Source: Arthrobacter sp. 31Y (lineage in GTDB: Bacteria; Actinomycetota; Actinomycetes; Actinomycetales; Micrococcaceae). From it: 64,000 nucleotides of DNA. Positions 7,677 through 15,813 of this stretch are shown here, one piece after another (position 1 is the first letter of the stretch; every line of letters begins with the position of its first letter). The translations under genes were made by a program, and so were the position numbers. A model generated the notes under the pieces. It had not been told where the DNA came from, made no database searches, and worked only from the letters and a program-made list of their open reading frames with translations. The DNA lies in contig NZ_JAFW01000001.1 of NCBI RefSeq assembly GCF_000526335.1, positions 2,356,001-2,420,000 on the forward strand, read 5' to 3'.

Positions 7677-8045
7677 CTAGAAGTCGAACAAGTCTCCCAG
7701 GAAGCCCTCCTTCTTCTTGCGCTTGCGGCCGTACTGATCGCGGTTGTAGCCATCACGGCGATCGTTGTCCCGGCGATCGTAATCGCGCCTGTCCCTATCG
7801 TCGTACCGCGGCTGCTGAGGCCGTGACTCGAAGGGGTTGTAAATGGGCGGCGGCGCGATCGGCGGCTGGGGTGGTGCGGCGACAGGCCGGGCGGGGGCGG
7901 GAATGGTTTCCGCCGCGACCCGGTCGATGATCTTGTCCAGCTCCCCGCGATCCAGCCACACACCCCTGCACTGCGGGCAGTAGTCAATCTCCACACCGCT
8001 TCGTTCGCTCATCACCAGGTCAATGGAATCCACAGGACACTTCAT
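7677..8045 (-). CDS. Zinc-ribbon protein of the TFIIB-type zf family
   Basis: 122 residues. The first 45 residues form a four-cysteine ribbon: MKCPVD, then YCPQCRGVWLDRGELDKI. The CPxCxGxWLDxGEL pattern is diagnostic of the zf-TFIIB domain family (YjbM/PF13453-like). A Pro/Ala-rich linker follows, then an Asp/Arg-rich repetitive tail (YDRRDNDRRDGYNRDQYG) and a C-terminal GFLGDLFDF motif. ATG 8045 is preferred to an upstream frame start at 8072 because it has GGGGGA upstream and begins directly at the ribbon. The role is unknown. The charged tail suggests nucleic-acid or protein binding. Confidence 0.8.
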   Translation of the reverse strand: MKCPVDSIDLVMSERSGVEIDYCPQCRGVWLDRGELDKIIDRVAAETIPAPARPVAAPPQPPIAPPPIYNPFESRPQQPRYDDRDRRDYDRRDNDRRDGYNRDQYGRKRKKKEGFLGDLFDF

Positions 8046-8091
8046 GCATCCCCCAACGATCAGCCCCGCCAATTAGTTCGTGAAGCCCGCA

Positions 8092-8427
8092 TCAAGAAAT
8101 GCGCCGGACCGCCGTGGCGTTCGCCGCGAGGTGACGCCGCGCCCGGCGGAGGAAGCTGTCCACGGCCTCTGTCTCCGACTCCGTGCGGAGGATGCAGTGA
8201 TCCATGATCCCAGCGCGCTCATCGGTCTCCCACACCCGCCAGCCCGTGCCGTCGCGCTGGATCCAGGAGGAACTTGATGAGCGCCCGGTTGGACCGAACC
8301 AATTGGCGGTCGCCAAGCGATGCGTGGCGAGATATGCCGATATCCTCGCCACAGTCAGGGACTCGCCATCCTCCAGCAACTCGTCCAGGTGGTGCAGCGT
8401 TGCAATGTCCATGTCCCCATTGTCCAT
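8092..8427 (-). CDS. Hypothetical protein
   Basis: About 111 residues, mostly helical at the N-terminus (DIATLHHLDELLEDGESLTV) with a beta-rich centre (WIQRDGTGWRVWETDERAG) and an Arg-rich helix at the end. I do not recognise the family. The start is uncertain: ATG at 8427 or ATG at 8412 fit equally, and neither has a strong ribosome site. Codon use agrees with neighbours. It lies between the zinc-ribbon gene and the FMN reductase, all on the minus strand, with 42-46 base gaps. Confidence 0.6.
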   Translation of the reverse strand: MDNGDMDIATLHHLDELLEDGESLTVARISAYLATHRLATANWFGPTGRSSSSSWIQRDGTGWRVWETDERAGIMDHCILRTESETEAVDSFLRRARRHLAANATAVRRIS

Positions 8428-8469
8428 GGCCGATTGGCGAGGATACCGCAGGCAAGCGAGGCGGGAGGG

Positions 8470-9096
8470 CTACCTGCCCGCTGAGATTCCGGCAAGCAAT
8501 TGTTCAAAAGGCAGCGACTCCAGAACCGGAGCCTTACGCCCGGGCTGGGACCCGCTCAAGAGCTGAACCAGTTCACCCGCGGCCCGGTCCACGCGCACCG
8601 AGAGGGGCGAGGCGCCGTCGTCGGTGTTGCCCCAGTCCTGCGGCCCAGCGAAGATGCCGGTCGCCGCGATCCTGGTGCGCAGGTAGCTGAACAGGGGACG
8701 CATGGCGTAGTCGAGGACCATCTGGTGGCGGTCGGTGCCGCCTGTGGCGCCCAGCAACACGGCCTTTCCTTCCAACGACTTAGGGTCCAGGACGTCGATG
8801 AACGACTTGAACAGGCCGCTATAGGAGGCGCTGAAGACGGGGCTGACCGCGATGATGGCGTCAGAATCCTCGACGCCGGCAATCACGTCCGCGAGGCGTG
8901 GTGCGGCGTAGCCGGTGACGAAGTTGTTGGCGATGTCCACTGCGAGGTCGCGCAGTTCGACGACGTCAATCTTCGCGTCGTACCCGGCCGCGCGCAGTTG
9001 CCGCTCGGTGGAGGCGACCAGCTGGTCGGCCAGCAAGCGGCTCGACGACGGGACGCCGAGTCCGGCGGAAAGTACGGTGATGCGGCGGGTTTCCAT
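8470..9096 (-). CDS. NADPH-dependent FMN reductase, LLM-partnered (CE1759-like) family
   Basis: 208 residues with a flavodoxin-like fold: RITVLSAGLGVPSSSRLLAD at the N-terminus forms the phosphate-binding loop. AIIAVSPVFSASYSGLFKSF is the conserved flavin-binding strand-loop, and AVLLGATGGTDRHQMVLDYA is typical of reductases paired with luciferase-like monooxygenases. It would supply reduced FMN to a monooxygenase, but no such partner is in the window. ATG 9096 has AGGAGAA 5 bases upstream and is preferred to an upstream ATG at 9120. A 22-base palindrome lies 29 bases upstream of the start, so it is likely under a dimeric repressor. Confidence 0.85.
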   Translation of the reverse strand: METRRITVLSAGLGVPSSSRLLADQLVASTERQLRAAGYDAKIDVVELRDLAVDIANNFVTGYAAPRLADVIAGVEDSDAIIAVSPVFSASYSGLFKSFIDVLDPKSLEGKAVLLGATGGTDRHQMVLDYAMRPLFSYLRTRIAATGIFAGPQDWGNTDDGASPLSVRVDRAAGELVQLLSGSQPGRKAPVLESLPFEQLLAGISAGR

Positions 9097-9124
9097 GGCA
9101 TTCTCCTGTTGCTCGTTCATTCAG

Positions 9125-9146
9125 TTTACATGCATTTGCATCTAAA
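9125..9146. promoter_or_regulatory. MarR-like palindromic operator
   Basis: TTTA-C-ATGCA-TT-TGCAT-C-TAAA is a near-perfect 22-base dyad immediately upstream of the FMN reductase. The spacing and ATGCA half-sites are typical of MarR-family sites. No MarR gene is adjacent, so the regulator would act from elsewhere. Confidence 0.55.
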
Positions 9147-9191
9147 TCAATGAACGAGGGACTGCTCCGAAGTATTCCCGGGACTCCTCGC

Positions 9192-10151
9192 CTACCCTGT
9201 GAGCTGGGTCAGAAACGCCACAGTGGCCCCGGCAATCTGCGCCTGGGCAACGTCGCGATCCACGGAAGGTTCGCCGTCGCCAGGCTGCGCACCGTAGTTT
9301 CCGAAGAACGCATGATTCCCCCCTTGCACCTCAACGAAGGTCGCATCGAGGGGCAAGAGCTCACGGGAAGCGTCAATCTTGGCGGGCGTACTGAGTCCGT
9401 CTTGACAGCCCGAGATGGACAGGACCCGCAGTCCCGACCGGTCACGCAGGGAATCCAATGGGTAGGAGGCGTAGAGCAGCAGACCGTCTACATCCTGGTT
9501 TTCAAGGGCAAAGGAGCTCGCACTGACTCCACCCAGGGAGTGGCCACCCACTGCCCACGTGGAGATTTCAGGATGGTCAGCCATGGCCCCGCGCGCCTGG
9601 TTTCCGTCCAGCAGGCTCAGATTCAGGGGCGTCTTGAGAATGACCACAAGAACTCCGGCATCCGCCGCAGGTTTGAGGATGTCCGCGTACGCCCGCGCTT
9701 CAACGCGAGCGCCCGGATAGAAAATCAGTCCTTTCGTGGCAGGCGCCCCGGCCGGAGTCAAAGTGAGGGCCGTCGGCGAATCCACCAAGGAAACCCCGGC
9801 AGCGGATCCCGCTTCAACCGCTCCGGAGGCTTGATAGGCGAAAGGATTCAGCCACACCAGCATGGCCACGAGCGCCAGCACGGCGACGCGCCCAGCCCAC
9901 GCCCCCACAGCTCTGGCTACGGAACGCTTCGGTGACATGGCGCGTCGACGCCACAACAGGACGCCCCAAAGAAATCCGACGACGGCGGATGTCACCAACA
10001 GCGACGGCAGGAGAGGATGTCCGCGCAGGACGGCGGGATTCCCCAACAGCATCCACAGGGGAACAAGCGTTAGGGCCCCTACGCACACGCATGACACCCA
10101 GAAGAGCACTGGACGGTGAGCGCGGGCGGGCGCCTGATCGGTTGGTGTCAT
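9192..10151 (-). CDS. Membrane-anchored alpha/beta hydrolase
   Basis: 319 residues. The N-terminal 100 residues hold about three hydrophobic segments (for example VLFWVSCVCVGALTLVPLWM and VAVLALVAMLVWLNPFA). The C-terminal 200 residues form an alpha/beta hydrolase with the nucleophile elbow GGHSLGGVSAS and a late His in GGNHAFFGNYG. The segment GLIFYPGARVEARAY matches the hydrolase family with an oxyanion region near the fold start (PF12695-like). It is probably an esterase or lipase facing outside; the substrate is unknown. It is preceded by another hydrolase on the same strand after 60 bases. Confidence 0.8.
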   Translation of the reverse strand: MTPTDQAPARAHRPVLFWVSCVCVGALTLVPLWMLLGNPAVLRGHPLLPSLLVTSAVVGFLWGVLLWRRRAMSPKRSVARAVGAWAGRVAVLALVAMLVWLNPFAYQASGAVEAGSAAGVSLVDSPTALTLTPAGAPATKGLIFYPGARVEARAYADILKPAADAGVLVVILKTPLNLSLLDGNQARGAMADHPEISTWAVGGHSLGGVSASSFALENQDVDGLLLYASYPLDSLRDRSGLRVLSISGCQDGLSTPAKIDASRELLPLDATFVEVQGGNHAFFGNYGAQPGDGEPSVDRDVAQAQIAGATVAFLTQLTG

Positions 10152-10211
10152 ACCCTAATAATAGTTCCATCATGGAGATACATTGAACGGTGCGTAAGGA
10201 CCCGCTTGGAT

Positions 10212-11288
10212 CTATCGCCTCGGGGCATGCTCGGACAAGAAGTCGAAAGTCTTATCCCGCGCCTCACGTGCCTCGGCAAAGTTCAGATGGAACTGGTACT
10301 CATGCAGGAGCTCAGGCTCGTGAGTGGCAGGCCAGAACAACTCGGTCACCGGAACTCCGGCACCCTTCAGCTGGTTACTGTACGGAACCGACTGAAGCCA
10401 CGTGAGCCCGTCACCATTGCCGCCACTGATGAAAGTGGGAGGGAAGTCGTCAGTCACGAAATCGATGGTGGACATGGTGGCCCCGGCGTAGGTAGCAGAC
10501 CAGTCCTTGGTGCCCGTGTAGGCCCACAGGGATGTCTTGAAGCCCCAGGCCACGATTCCATTGAGATCCGCCATGGCCCGAAGGTCGTACACGCCGCAGT
10601 GCAGGATGGTGGCCGCCAAATCCGACTTCTGGAGCGCGGGCTCAATTCCCATCAGGTTGGCATACTCGGGGTTCACGGTGAGCGTGGTCATCTGGCTGGC
10701 GAGCTGGGCCCCGGCGGAGTCACCGGCCAGGACAATGCGGCTGGTGTCCACGTTCAGCTCGGCGGCATGGGCCTTGATGTAAGCGAGAGCTTCATTGATG
10801 TCCCGCACCGCCGTGGGGTAAGTGGCCTCCGGGGCAATCGGGTAACTCATGCCGATGGTGGTGTAGCCCTCGGCCGCGATGATCTTCAGATATGGATTCA
10901 CGTCGCGCTGGGCACCGGAAATCCAGGCGCCTCCGTGAATCCACACCACAGTTGGAAGTGGGGCAGTGGTGCCTGCGGGACTAAAGACATCAAAGGTGGA
11001 ACCCGGCTTGTATACGACGCCGTCCTGGGTTTGCAGCGGGGCATCCGGAACATACGGCGTCATTTCGTCGATTGTTGCCTGCGCCCCGCGCTCAAAAACA
11101 CTTCGGATCAGTAGTGCCGAGGGCCACGGGGTGGCCGAAAGTGCCAGCGCTATGATCAGCACCAGCAGGATCGCCAACTCAAGCTTCCGATGTCGCGTCG
11201 ACCGCTTTCGGGGTGCCCGCGGCGGTGAATCCGCTGCCTCAGATTCAACACCCTGCGTCTTGGCTTGGATCGATTCCAACGGTCCCAT
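10212..11288 (-). CDS. Alpha/beta hydrolase, HSL/BD-FAE-type esterase
   Basis: 358 residues. After a basic cytoplasmic N-terminus comes one membrane helix (LAILLVLIIALALSATPWPS). The catalytic part has the oxyanion motif HGGAW, the nucleophile LAGDSAGAQLA and a C-terminal His in PATHEPELLHEYQF. This is the hormone-sensitive-lipase/BD-FAE pattern of carboxylesterases. Membrane attachment and the position of the domain suggest action outside the cytoplasm. ATG 11288 has GGGGGAGTG upstream and is preferred to the longer frame at 11312. The substrate cannot be named. Confidence 0.82.
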   Translation of the reverse strand: MGPLESIQAKTQGVESEAADSPPRAPRKRSTRHRKLELAILLVLIIALALSATPWPSALLIRSVFERGAQATIDEMTPYVPDAPLQTQDGVVYKPGSTFDVFSPAGTTAPLPTVVWIHGGAWISGAQRDVNPYLKIIAAEGYTTIGMSYPIAPEATYPTAVRDINEALAYIKAHAAELNVDTSRIVLAGDSAGAQLASQMTTLTVNPEYANLMGIEPALQKSDLAATILHCGVYDLRAMADLNGIVAWGFKTSLWAYTGTKDWSATYAGATMSTIDFVTDDFPPTFISGGNGDGLTWLQSVPYSNQLKGAGVPVTELFWPATHEPELLHEYQFHLNFAEAREARDKTFDFLSEHAPRR

Positions 11289-11376
11289 CACACACTCCCC
11301 CGGTCGGCGCACCTGTGGACCATGCTAAGGCGCAATGGCGGGACAGCGAAGGGAAGCCCCACGCGCGTCCCAAACG

Positions 11377-11889
11377 TCAGGGAAGTGGACGCGCCGCTGA
11401 GAGCAGAACCCCCTCGCCGCCGTCGAACTTTACTGTGTGAAAACGCGGACCCCTCGCCACCTCCCGAAAACCCCACTTGCCGTGGAGAACCAGAGACGCC
11501 TGGTTTCGCGCGTTGACCACATACCAGGCCCTTTCCGCCCGCTCCCAGATCCATCGCAGCCGCGCTTCGGTCAGCTTCGTCGCAACCCCGCGGCGCCTGA
11601 ACTCCGGCAGCACGGTGACACCCCCCAGATAGTGACCGCTAGGAGCAGGGCCGTCGGGAAAATCCCAGTTATGCGTTTTCGCCCACCCCACGACGCCGGA
11701 TCCGCATTCCATGGTCACACTTCCCTGAGTTTCGACCACCAGGACGAGGCGTGCGGGGTCGAAGATTGCAGCGCTCATGTTCGCCGCAAAAGCGTCGGCA
11801 TTGGCGGAAGACAACCTGTCGGCCGCAAGGTCCAACGCCACAATCCCGGGAACGTCGGCCTCGATGGCAGGCCTGATCACGAAAGTCAT
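11377..11889 (-). CDS. GNAT-family N-acetyltransferase
   Basis: 170 residues with a complete GNAT fold. The acetyl-CoA-binding core is LGGVTVLPEFRRRGVATKL, with the typical V-x-P-x-x-R-x-x-G-V-A signature. Later AWYVVNARNQASLVLHGKWG gives the conserved N-x-x-S-x-x-x-H-x-x-x-G-F motif. The substrate is not predictable. The gene is alone between the esterase and the CoA-transferase promoter region. The start ATG is supported by the FVIRPAIEADVPGIVAL opening typical of the family. Confidence 0.88.
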   Translation of the reverse strand: MTFVIRPAIEADVPGIVALDLAADRLSSANADAFAANMSAAIFDPARLVLVVETQGSVTMECGSGVVGWAKTHNWDFPDGPAPSGHYLGGVTVLPEFRRRGVATKLTEARLRWIWERAERAWYVVNARNQASLVLHGKWGFREVARGPRFHTVKFDGGEGVLLSAARPLP

Positions 11890-11919
11890 GGTTTCAGTCT
11901 AGTTTCGGAGAATACTTGC

Positions 11920-11941
11920 ATTATGAGTTCTAACTCATAAT
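11920..11941. promoter_or_regulatory. Perfect palindrome, putative operator of the CoA-transferase operon
   Basis: ATTATGAGTT-CT-AACTCATAAT has perfect 10-bp arms. It ends one base before the ATG of a GntP permease remnant and lies about 210 bases before the CoA-transferase gene. The size and AT-rich arms fit a GntR or IclR family site. An IclR gene occurs at about 20 kb, but a link is unproven. Confidence 0.6.
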
Positions 11942-12085
11942 ATGGGATGGGCGAGTCTGCGCATGGTTCATGTCACCAGCAACACGTTCTGGCTCCTGCA
12001 GTCACTTTTGGGCCAGAGTGTGAGGGGTGCACTCAAATCGGTCACGGTGGGAGTGTCCGTAGCCTCCGTGGTGGCGATCCTGTGA
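11942..12085 (+). pseudogene. Remnant of a GntP-family permease (C-terminal end only)
   Basis: A 47-codon frame from ATG 11942 to TGA 12085 encodes HVTSNTFWLLQSLLGQS, then GALKSVTVGVSVASVVAIL. This resembles the last 40 residues of GntP/gluconate-type permeases, whose C-terminus carries H-V-N-D-S-G-F-W followed by an L-K-T-W-T-V helix. The rest of the roughly 450-residue permease is missing. It sits between a perfect operator-like palindrome and the CoA-transferase operon. An internal deletion that kept the promoter and the tail of the transporter gene is the simplest reading. The alignment is from memory and moderate. Confidence 0.55.
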
Positions 12086-12154
12086 TCCTGCCCATGAGCC
12101 TGCTGTTCTGACCGGCCCTGCCCATCGCCCACCCACCACGCACGAAAGAAGACC

Positions 12155-13405
12155 ATGACACACCAAACAATCGCCCCTCTGGACGGCGTCCGGGTCCTGG
12201 AACTCGGCAACTACATCGCCGCGCCCACGGCAGGCAGGCTGCTGGCCGACTTCGGAGCTGAAGTCATCAAGGTTGAACGGCCCGGAACCGGCGACGAACT
12301 GCGCAACTGGCGCCTGCACAAGGGCAACACGTCCATGCTGTACCGCACGTTGAACCGCAATAAGAAGTCCGTGGTCCTGGATCTGCGCACGGACGCGGGC
12401 AAGCAGGCAGTGCTGGATCTGGTGGCCAAGTGCGACATCCTGCTGGAGAACTTCCGCCCAGGCACCCTGGAAAAATGGGGTTTGGGCCCGGAAGTCCTCA
12501 ACGAGGCCAACCCTGACCTCATCGTCACGCGCATTTCTGCCTTCGGGCAGACCGGCCCCCTGTCGGAGCGACCCGGTTTCGCCGCCGTCGCCGAAGCGTA
12601 CGGCGGGTTCCGCAACCTGGTGGGTGACCCGGACCGCGCTCCTGTCCGTGTTGGCGTCTCGATTGGAGACTCGATCGCGGGCCTATATGCCGCTTTTGGT
12701 TCCATGATGAGCCTCTACCAGCGAGAAGCACGACGACGGGACTCGGCCGGCGCGGTTCCGCTTACCGAGCGCATCATCGACGTCGCGCTGAATGAGGCCA
12801 TGTTCTCCATGATGGAATCACTCATCCCGGACTATCAGGCATACGGCGTGGACCGGCAGCGCGTGGGTGGCCGCATGGAGGGCATTGCTCCTTCAAACGC
12901 GTACATCTGCGAGGATGGCGCGAGCATTGTGGTGGCCGGAAACGGCGACTCGATCTACCAGCGGTACATGCAGACCATCGGGCGCCCGGACCTCGCAGAG
13001 GATCCTTCCTTGCAAACAAATGCCGGGCGCTGGGCGCAGCGCGAAGAACTGGATCAGGCAATCAGCGAATGGACAGCCACACTTTCCGGTGCCGAAGCCC
13101 TCGCAGCCCTGGAAGCCGCCGGTGTTCCTGCCGGCCCCATTTACACCGCGGCGGACATCAGCACGGACAGCCAGTACGCCGCCCGCAACATGATCCAGAA
13201 GTTCGACGTTTCCACCGGTGAGGAAATCCTCCCCGGAGTCGGGTTCCCCGGCATTGTTCCGGTGATCGGGGACCAGTCCCTGCCCATTAGGAACCTTGGA
13301 CCGGACCTGGGTGAAAACACCCAAGAAATCCTTGGCGGACTCCTGAACATGGACCCCGCGCAGATCAATGCGGCCTCCGACCGCGAGGAGGCCCTCCGAC
13401 CATGA
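12155..13405 (+). CDS. CaiB/BaiF family (class III) CoA transferase
   Basis: 416 residues, the usual length of formyl-CoA-transferase-like enzymes. The N-terminus PLDGVRVLELGNYIAAPTAG and ADFGAEVIKVERPGTGD are hallmark sequences. NKKSVVLDLRTDAGKQAVL and LLENFRPGTLEKWGLG follow, and the catalytic Asp is expected in the GVSIGDSIAGLYAAFG segment. It moves CoA between carboxylic acids. The downstream HMG-CoA-lyase-like gene overlaps by 4 bases (ATGA). The pair would activate and then cleave a branched hydroxy-acid such as 3-hydroxy-3-methylglutarate or citramalate. The ribosome site is weak (GAAAGAAGA). Confidence 0.92.
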   Translation: MTHQTIAPLDGVRVLELGNYIAAPTAGRLLADFGAEVIKVERPGTGDELRNWRLHKGNTSMLYRTLNRNKKSVVLDLRTDAGKQAVLDLVAKCDILLENFRPGTLEKWGLGPEVLNEANPDLIVTRISAFGQTGPLSERPGFAAVAEAYGGFRNLVGDPDRAPVRVGVSIGDSIAGLYAAFGSMMSLYQREARRRDSAGAVPLTERIIDVALNEAMFSMMESLIPDYQAYGVDRQRVGGRMEGIAPSNAYICEDGASIVVAGNGDSIYQRYMQTIGRPDLAEDPSLQTNAGRWAQREELDQAISEWTATLSGAEALAALEAAGVPAGPIYTAADISTDSQYAARNMIQKFDVSTGEEILPGVGFPGIVPVIGDQSLPIRNLGPDLGENTQEILGGLLNMDPAQINAASDREEALRP

Positions 13406-14388
13406 ACCGCTTCGAAAGCCCCTTGGCCACCACGCTTGGCAACGTCATCCTCAGAGACGTCACGCTGCGCGATGGACTCCAGCTCACCGGCAAACTCCTG
13501 CCTGCCGACCAGAAGATCGAGACCGTACGCGAGCTGCTTCGCTTGGGAGTGCCAGCAATCGAGCTGGGTTCCATGGCCCGCGCCGATTTGGTCCCCACCA
13601 TGGCCAACACGCTAGAAGTGGTCCAGGCACTCACCCCGGAGGAACTGGAGAAGTGTTGGATCTGGGTGGCAACACCCGGTCACGTAGCCAAAGCGTCTGC
13701 CGCTGGTGCACGGAATTTCCAGTACTGCCTGTCTGCCTCGGATTCGCATAACAAGGCAAATATCGGGCGCACCACGGACGAGAGCCTGGCCGCTTTGCCC
13801 GAGGCTGTCGAATACACCCGCGCAGTGAATGGCCAAATCCAGCTGTGTATTGCCACCTCCTTCACGTGCCCCTTTGAGGGTTATGTTCCCGAAGAGCGCA
13901 TCCTCTCCATCGCCAACGATCCCCGCGCCGAAGGCACCACGGACATCGTTATCTGCGACACCCTTGGACAGGCTGTACCGGCGCAGGTATCCCGGTTGAT
14001 CTCCCGGGTTCGTGACGAGTCCCCTTCCCGTCGAATCGTGTACCACGGTCACGACACCTGGGGTTTGGGGGTTGCCAATACACTGGCCGCTATCCAGGCC
14101 GGCGCTGCCATGGTGGACGGAGCCCTCGGTGGACTGGGCGGCTGCCCGTTCGCACCCGGCGCCAGCGGCAACACCTCCACCGAAGACATCCTCTTCGCAA
14201 CCCGCCCCCGCTGGCTCACCCCGGATATCTTTGGCGAACTCGTGGCCCTTTCAGAGAAGTTGTTGGCAGAACTGGCTGAGCCGAACCGTTCCAGGGCAGC
14301 TCAGGGAGCGCGTTCCAAGGCGGCGGCCTTTGAGTGGGTCATGCCGGCGATCCCGGAACCTGGATTACAACTACTACCATCCGAGTAA
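13402..14388 (+). CDS. Hydroxymethylglutaryl-CoA-lyase-like aldolase
   Basis: 328 residues of a DRE-TIM metallolyase barrel. Visible signatures are ILRDVTLRDGLQ (catalytic Arg and metal Asp), YHGHDTWGLGVANTLAA (metal-binding H-x-H) and GLGGCPFAPGASGNTSTED (the mobile loop with the catalytic Cys seen in HMG-CoA lyase). It should split a 3-hydroxy-3-methyl-acyl-CoA into acetyl-CoA and a keto acid. The overlap with the CoA-transferase gene implies translational coupling. The C-terminus is odd: it ends in EPGLQLLPSE while a neighbouring frame continues as good protein for 33 codons (see the next entry), suggesting a downstream deletion or frameshift junction. Confidence 0.9.
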   Translation: MNRFESPLATTLGNVILRDVTLRDGLQLTGKLLPADQKIETVRELLRLGVPAIELGSMARADLVPTMANTLEVVQALTPEELEKCWIWVATPGHVAKASAAGARNFQYCLSASDSHNKANIGRTTDESLAALPEAVEYTRAVNGQIQLCIATSFTCPFEGYVPEERILSIANDPRAEGTTDIVICDTLGQAVPAQVSRLISRVRDESPSRRIVYHGHDTWGLGVANTLAAIQAGAAMVDGALGGLGGCPFAPGASGNTSTEDILFATRPRWLTPDIFGELVALSEKLLAELAEPNRSRAAQGARSKAAAFEWVMPAIPEPGLQLLPSE

Positions 14389-14458
14389 CTTGGACGCCCT
14401 GGACAGCTTTCAGGAAACGTACCTGGCCACCGAGGTTACGGCGGCCATCACTCCATGA
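14357..14458 (+). pseudogene. Possible C-terminal fragment of another gene in a shifted frame
   Basis: In the frame one base off from the lyase, 14357-14458 reads NLDYNYYHPSNLDALDSF and ends LATEVTAAITP before TGA. The lyase stop at 14386-14388 lies inside it. The composition is protein-like with no frame-appropriate start. It may be the tail of a deleted operon gene or the lost original C-terminus of the lyase. I cannot assign it to a family. Confidence 0.3.
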
Positions 14459-14460
14459 AT

Positions 14461-14925
14461 TCACGGCGTGGGCGGGTCCTTTTTGCTGCCGGCTCCGCCT
14501 GCGGCCATGAGTTCCAGCCGTCTTAGGGTCTCGCGGTTTCGGACGGAAATGATGGGATCACGCAGGGCCTTGGGCACCACTTTTCCTGGTCCGCGCACGG
14601 CATCCTCCGAAATGGAGACACGGCTTTGGGAGCCGCCGAGGTCCTCCAGCGTGATCAGCACCCTGGCCTCGCCCAGCGGCCAGCCCCTCGCAAGGAGTTC
14701 CAGCTTTTGGCGCGGTTCCATGCTCGTCACGCGGCTGCTGTCATCAATAAGGAAGGGCCAGGAGCCTACGGAATGGTGCAACTTTGCACCGACTTGTGGC
14801 CACTGCTCGTCCACGGCGCGGATTCTTGAGGCCCCCACGACCCAGCCGGAATAGAGCCAGCCATCCTCGATCACCCTCCAAATGTCAGTGGCAGGGGATG
14901 CGAAGAGCTGCGTCACGGTGGCCAT
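14461..14925 (-). CDS. SRPBCC-fold (START/polyketide-cyclase-like) protein
   Basis: 154 residues with the SRPBCC pattern: an opening strand VTQLFASPATDIWRVIEDGW, a helix, and a beta sequence GAKLHHSVGSWPF, SRVTSMEPRQKLELLARGWP and ARVLITLEDLGG, ending with a long helix (about 120-140, DPIISVRNRETLRRLELMA). These small helix-grip proteins bind hydrophobic ligands or act as cyclase-like enzymes. ATG 14925 has AGAGGAAC upstream. It converges on the CoA-transferase operon. Confidence 0.8.
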   Translation of the reverse strand: MATVTQLFASPATDIWRVIEDGWLYSGWVVGASRIRAVDEQWPQVGAKLHHSVGSWPFLIDDSSRVTSMEPRQKLELLARGWPLGEARVLITLEDLGGSQSRVSISEDAVRGPGKVVPKALRDPIISVRNRETLRRLELMAAGGAGSKKDPPTP

Positions 14926-15005
14926 GGTGTTCCTCTCTGCGTGCACAACAGGAAATGGCTTGAACCTAAGCTAAGCATGCTTAGTGTTAGCCCGCCACCA
15001 TCGCA

Positions 15006-15299
15006 TCAAGGAGTGGGCTTGCTGTCCTTGCCGTCCAACCACAGCGTGTCCGAATCATCGCGGTGGGTTCCGTCCGACCCCACATGCTTGCTGTCGATTT
15101 TTGGGCCCTTCTTGATGACGTGCACCAACGCCATTCCGTGGCCACGGCCAAGATCGTAGTCAGCTTTGAGCCACTCAAGGATGGTTCCGGCTTTCACCGA
15201 AGGGTCATTGAAGCCCTTGGTTTCCGCAATTTCAACCAGTTGCCGTGGGGTAAGGCCGGTTTTGTCTTCAATGGCATCAAGGTAAGCCTGGAACGACAT
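15006..15299 (-). CDS. DUF4287 domain protein
   Basis: 97 residues. MSFQAYLDAIEDKTGLTPRQ and VKAGTILEWLKADYDLGRGH are the conserved core of the DUF4287 family (often found alone or joined to a DUF5655 domain). GHGMALVHVIKKGPKI follows. The tail after about residue 70 is polar and probably disordered (HVGSDGTHRDDSDTLWLDG). ATG 15299, preceded by AAAGGCGA, begins exactly at the domain. The function is unknown. Confidence 0.82.
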   Translation of the reverse strand: MSFQAYLDAIEDKTGLTPRQLVEIAETKGFNDPSVKAGTILEWLKADYDLGRGHGMALVHVIKKGPKIDSKHVGSDGTHRDDSDTLWLDGKDSKPTP

Positions 15300-15420
15300 C
15301 CGTGTCGCCTTTCGTCTTTGCTTCAACGGGCGGGAATCTTTGGTACGTGCGGACATCCTATCGGGCCGAATGCACCATCTGGTGCCCATGTAGGCTGAGA
15401 TCTTCAATATGGGGGAATCA

Positions 15421-15813
15421 ATGGCTGGACCGCTCAACGCTCAAAACCGTCCGCGGACGGGATGCTTTTCCGCCCTCTTTGTTGGTGCTGTCCTGATTGC
15501 ATGGCTTTGCTCTGTTCTTTGGACAGCAATAGACGAAGGTGCTGTTCCTTCCGACTCAGGTTTCCCTGTAATTTCAGCGCCCAGCGGACCAGGGGCGATC
15601 TCCACTGGTTGTGGATCAGGTGGCTGTTGGCGGGAAATGGTTGTGGACGTCAAACCGCCGCAGACTTCAAGATCACTCGCCGCCGAGATGGGTCTGGACT
15701 CCGAACGTTGCGAACCACTGAATTTGTGGACCATGCGAAAGACCTGCACCGGGATCTCCAACGACATTGGGGGGTTGAAGATCTATCTCCGCTACTCCCC
15801 AGTACTTTCCTAG
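15421..15813 (+). CDS. Small single-pass membrane or exported protein
   Basis: 130 residues. After a short polar N-terminus, one hydrophobic helix (CFSALFVGAVLIAWLCSVLW, about 16-35) acts as anchor or uncleaved signal. The exterior part has clustered cysteines (STGCGSGGCWREMVV, DSERCEPL, MRKTCTG), likely disulfide-bonded. ATG 15421 has GGGGGAAT upstream. The family is not recognised. Confidence 0.55.
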   Translation: MAGPLNAQNRPRTGCFSALFVGAVLIAWLCSVLWTAIDEGAVPSDSGFPVISAPSGPGAISTGCGSGGCWREMVVDVKPPQTSRSLAAEMGLDSERCEPLNLWTMRKTCTGISNDIGGLKIYLRYSPVLS

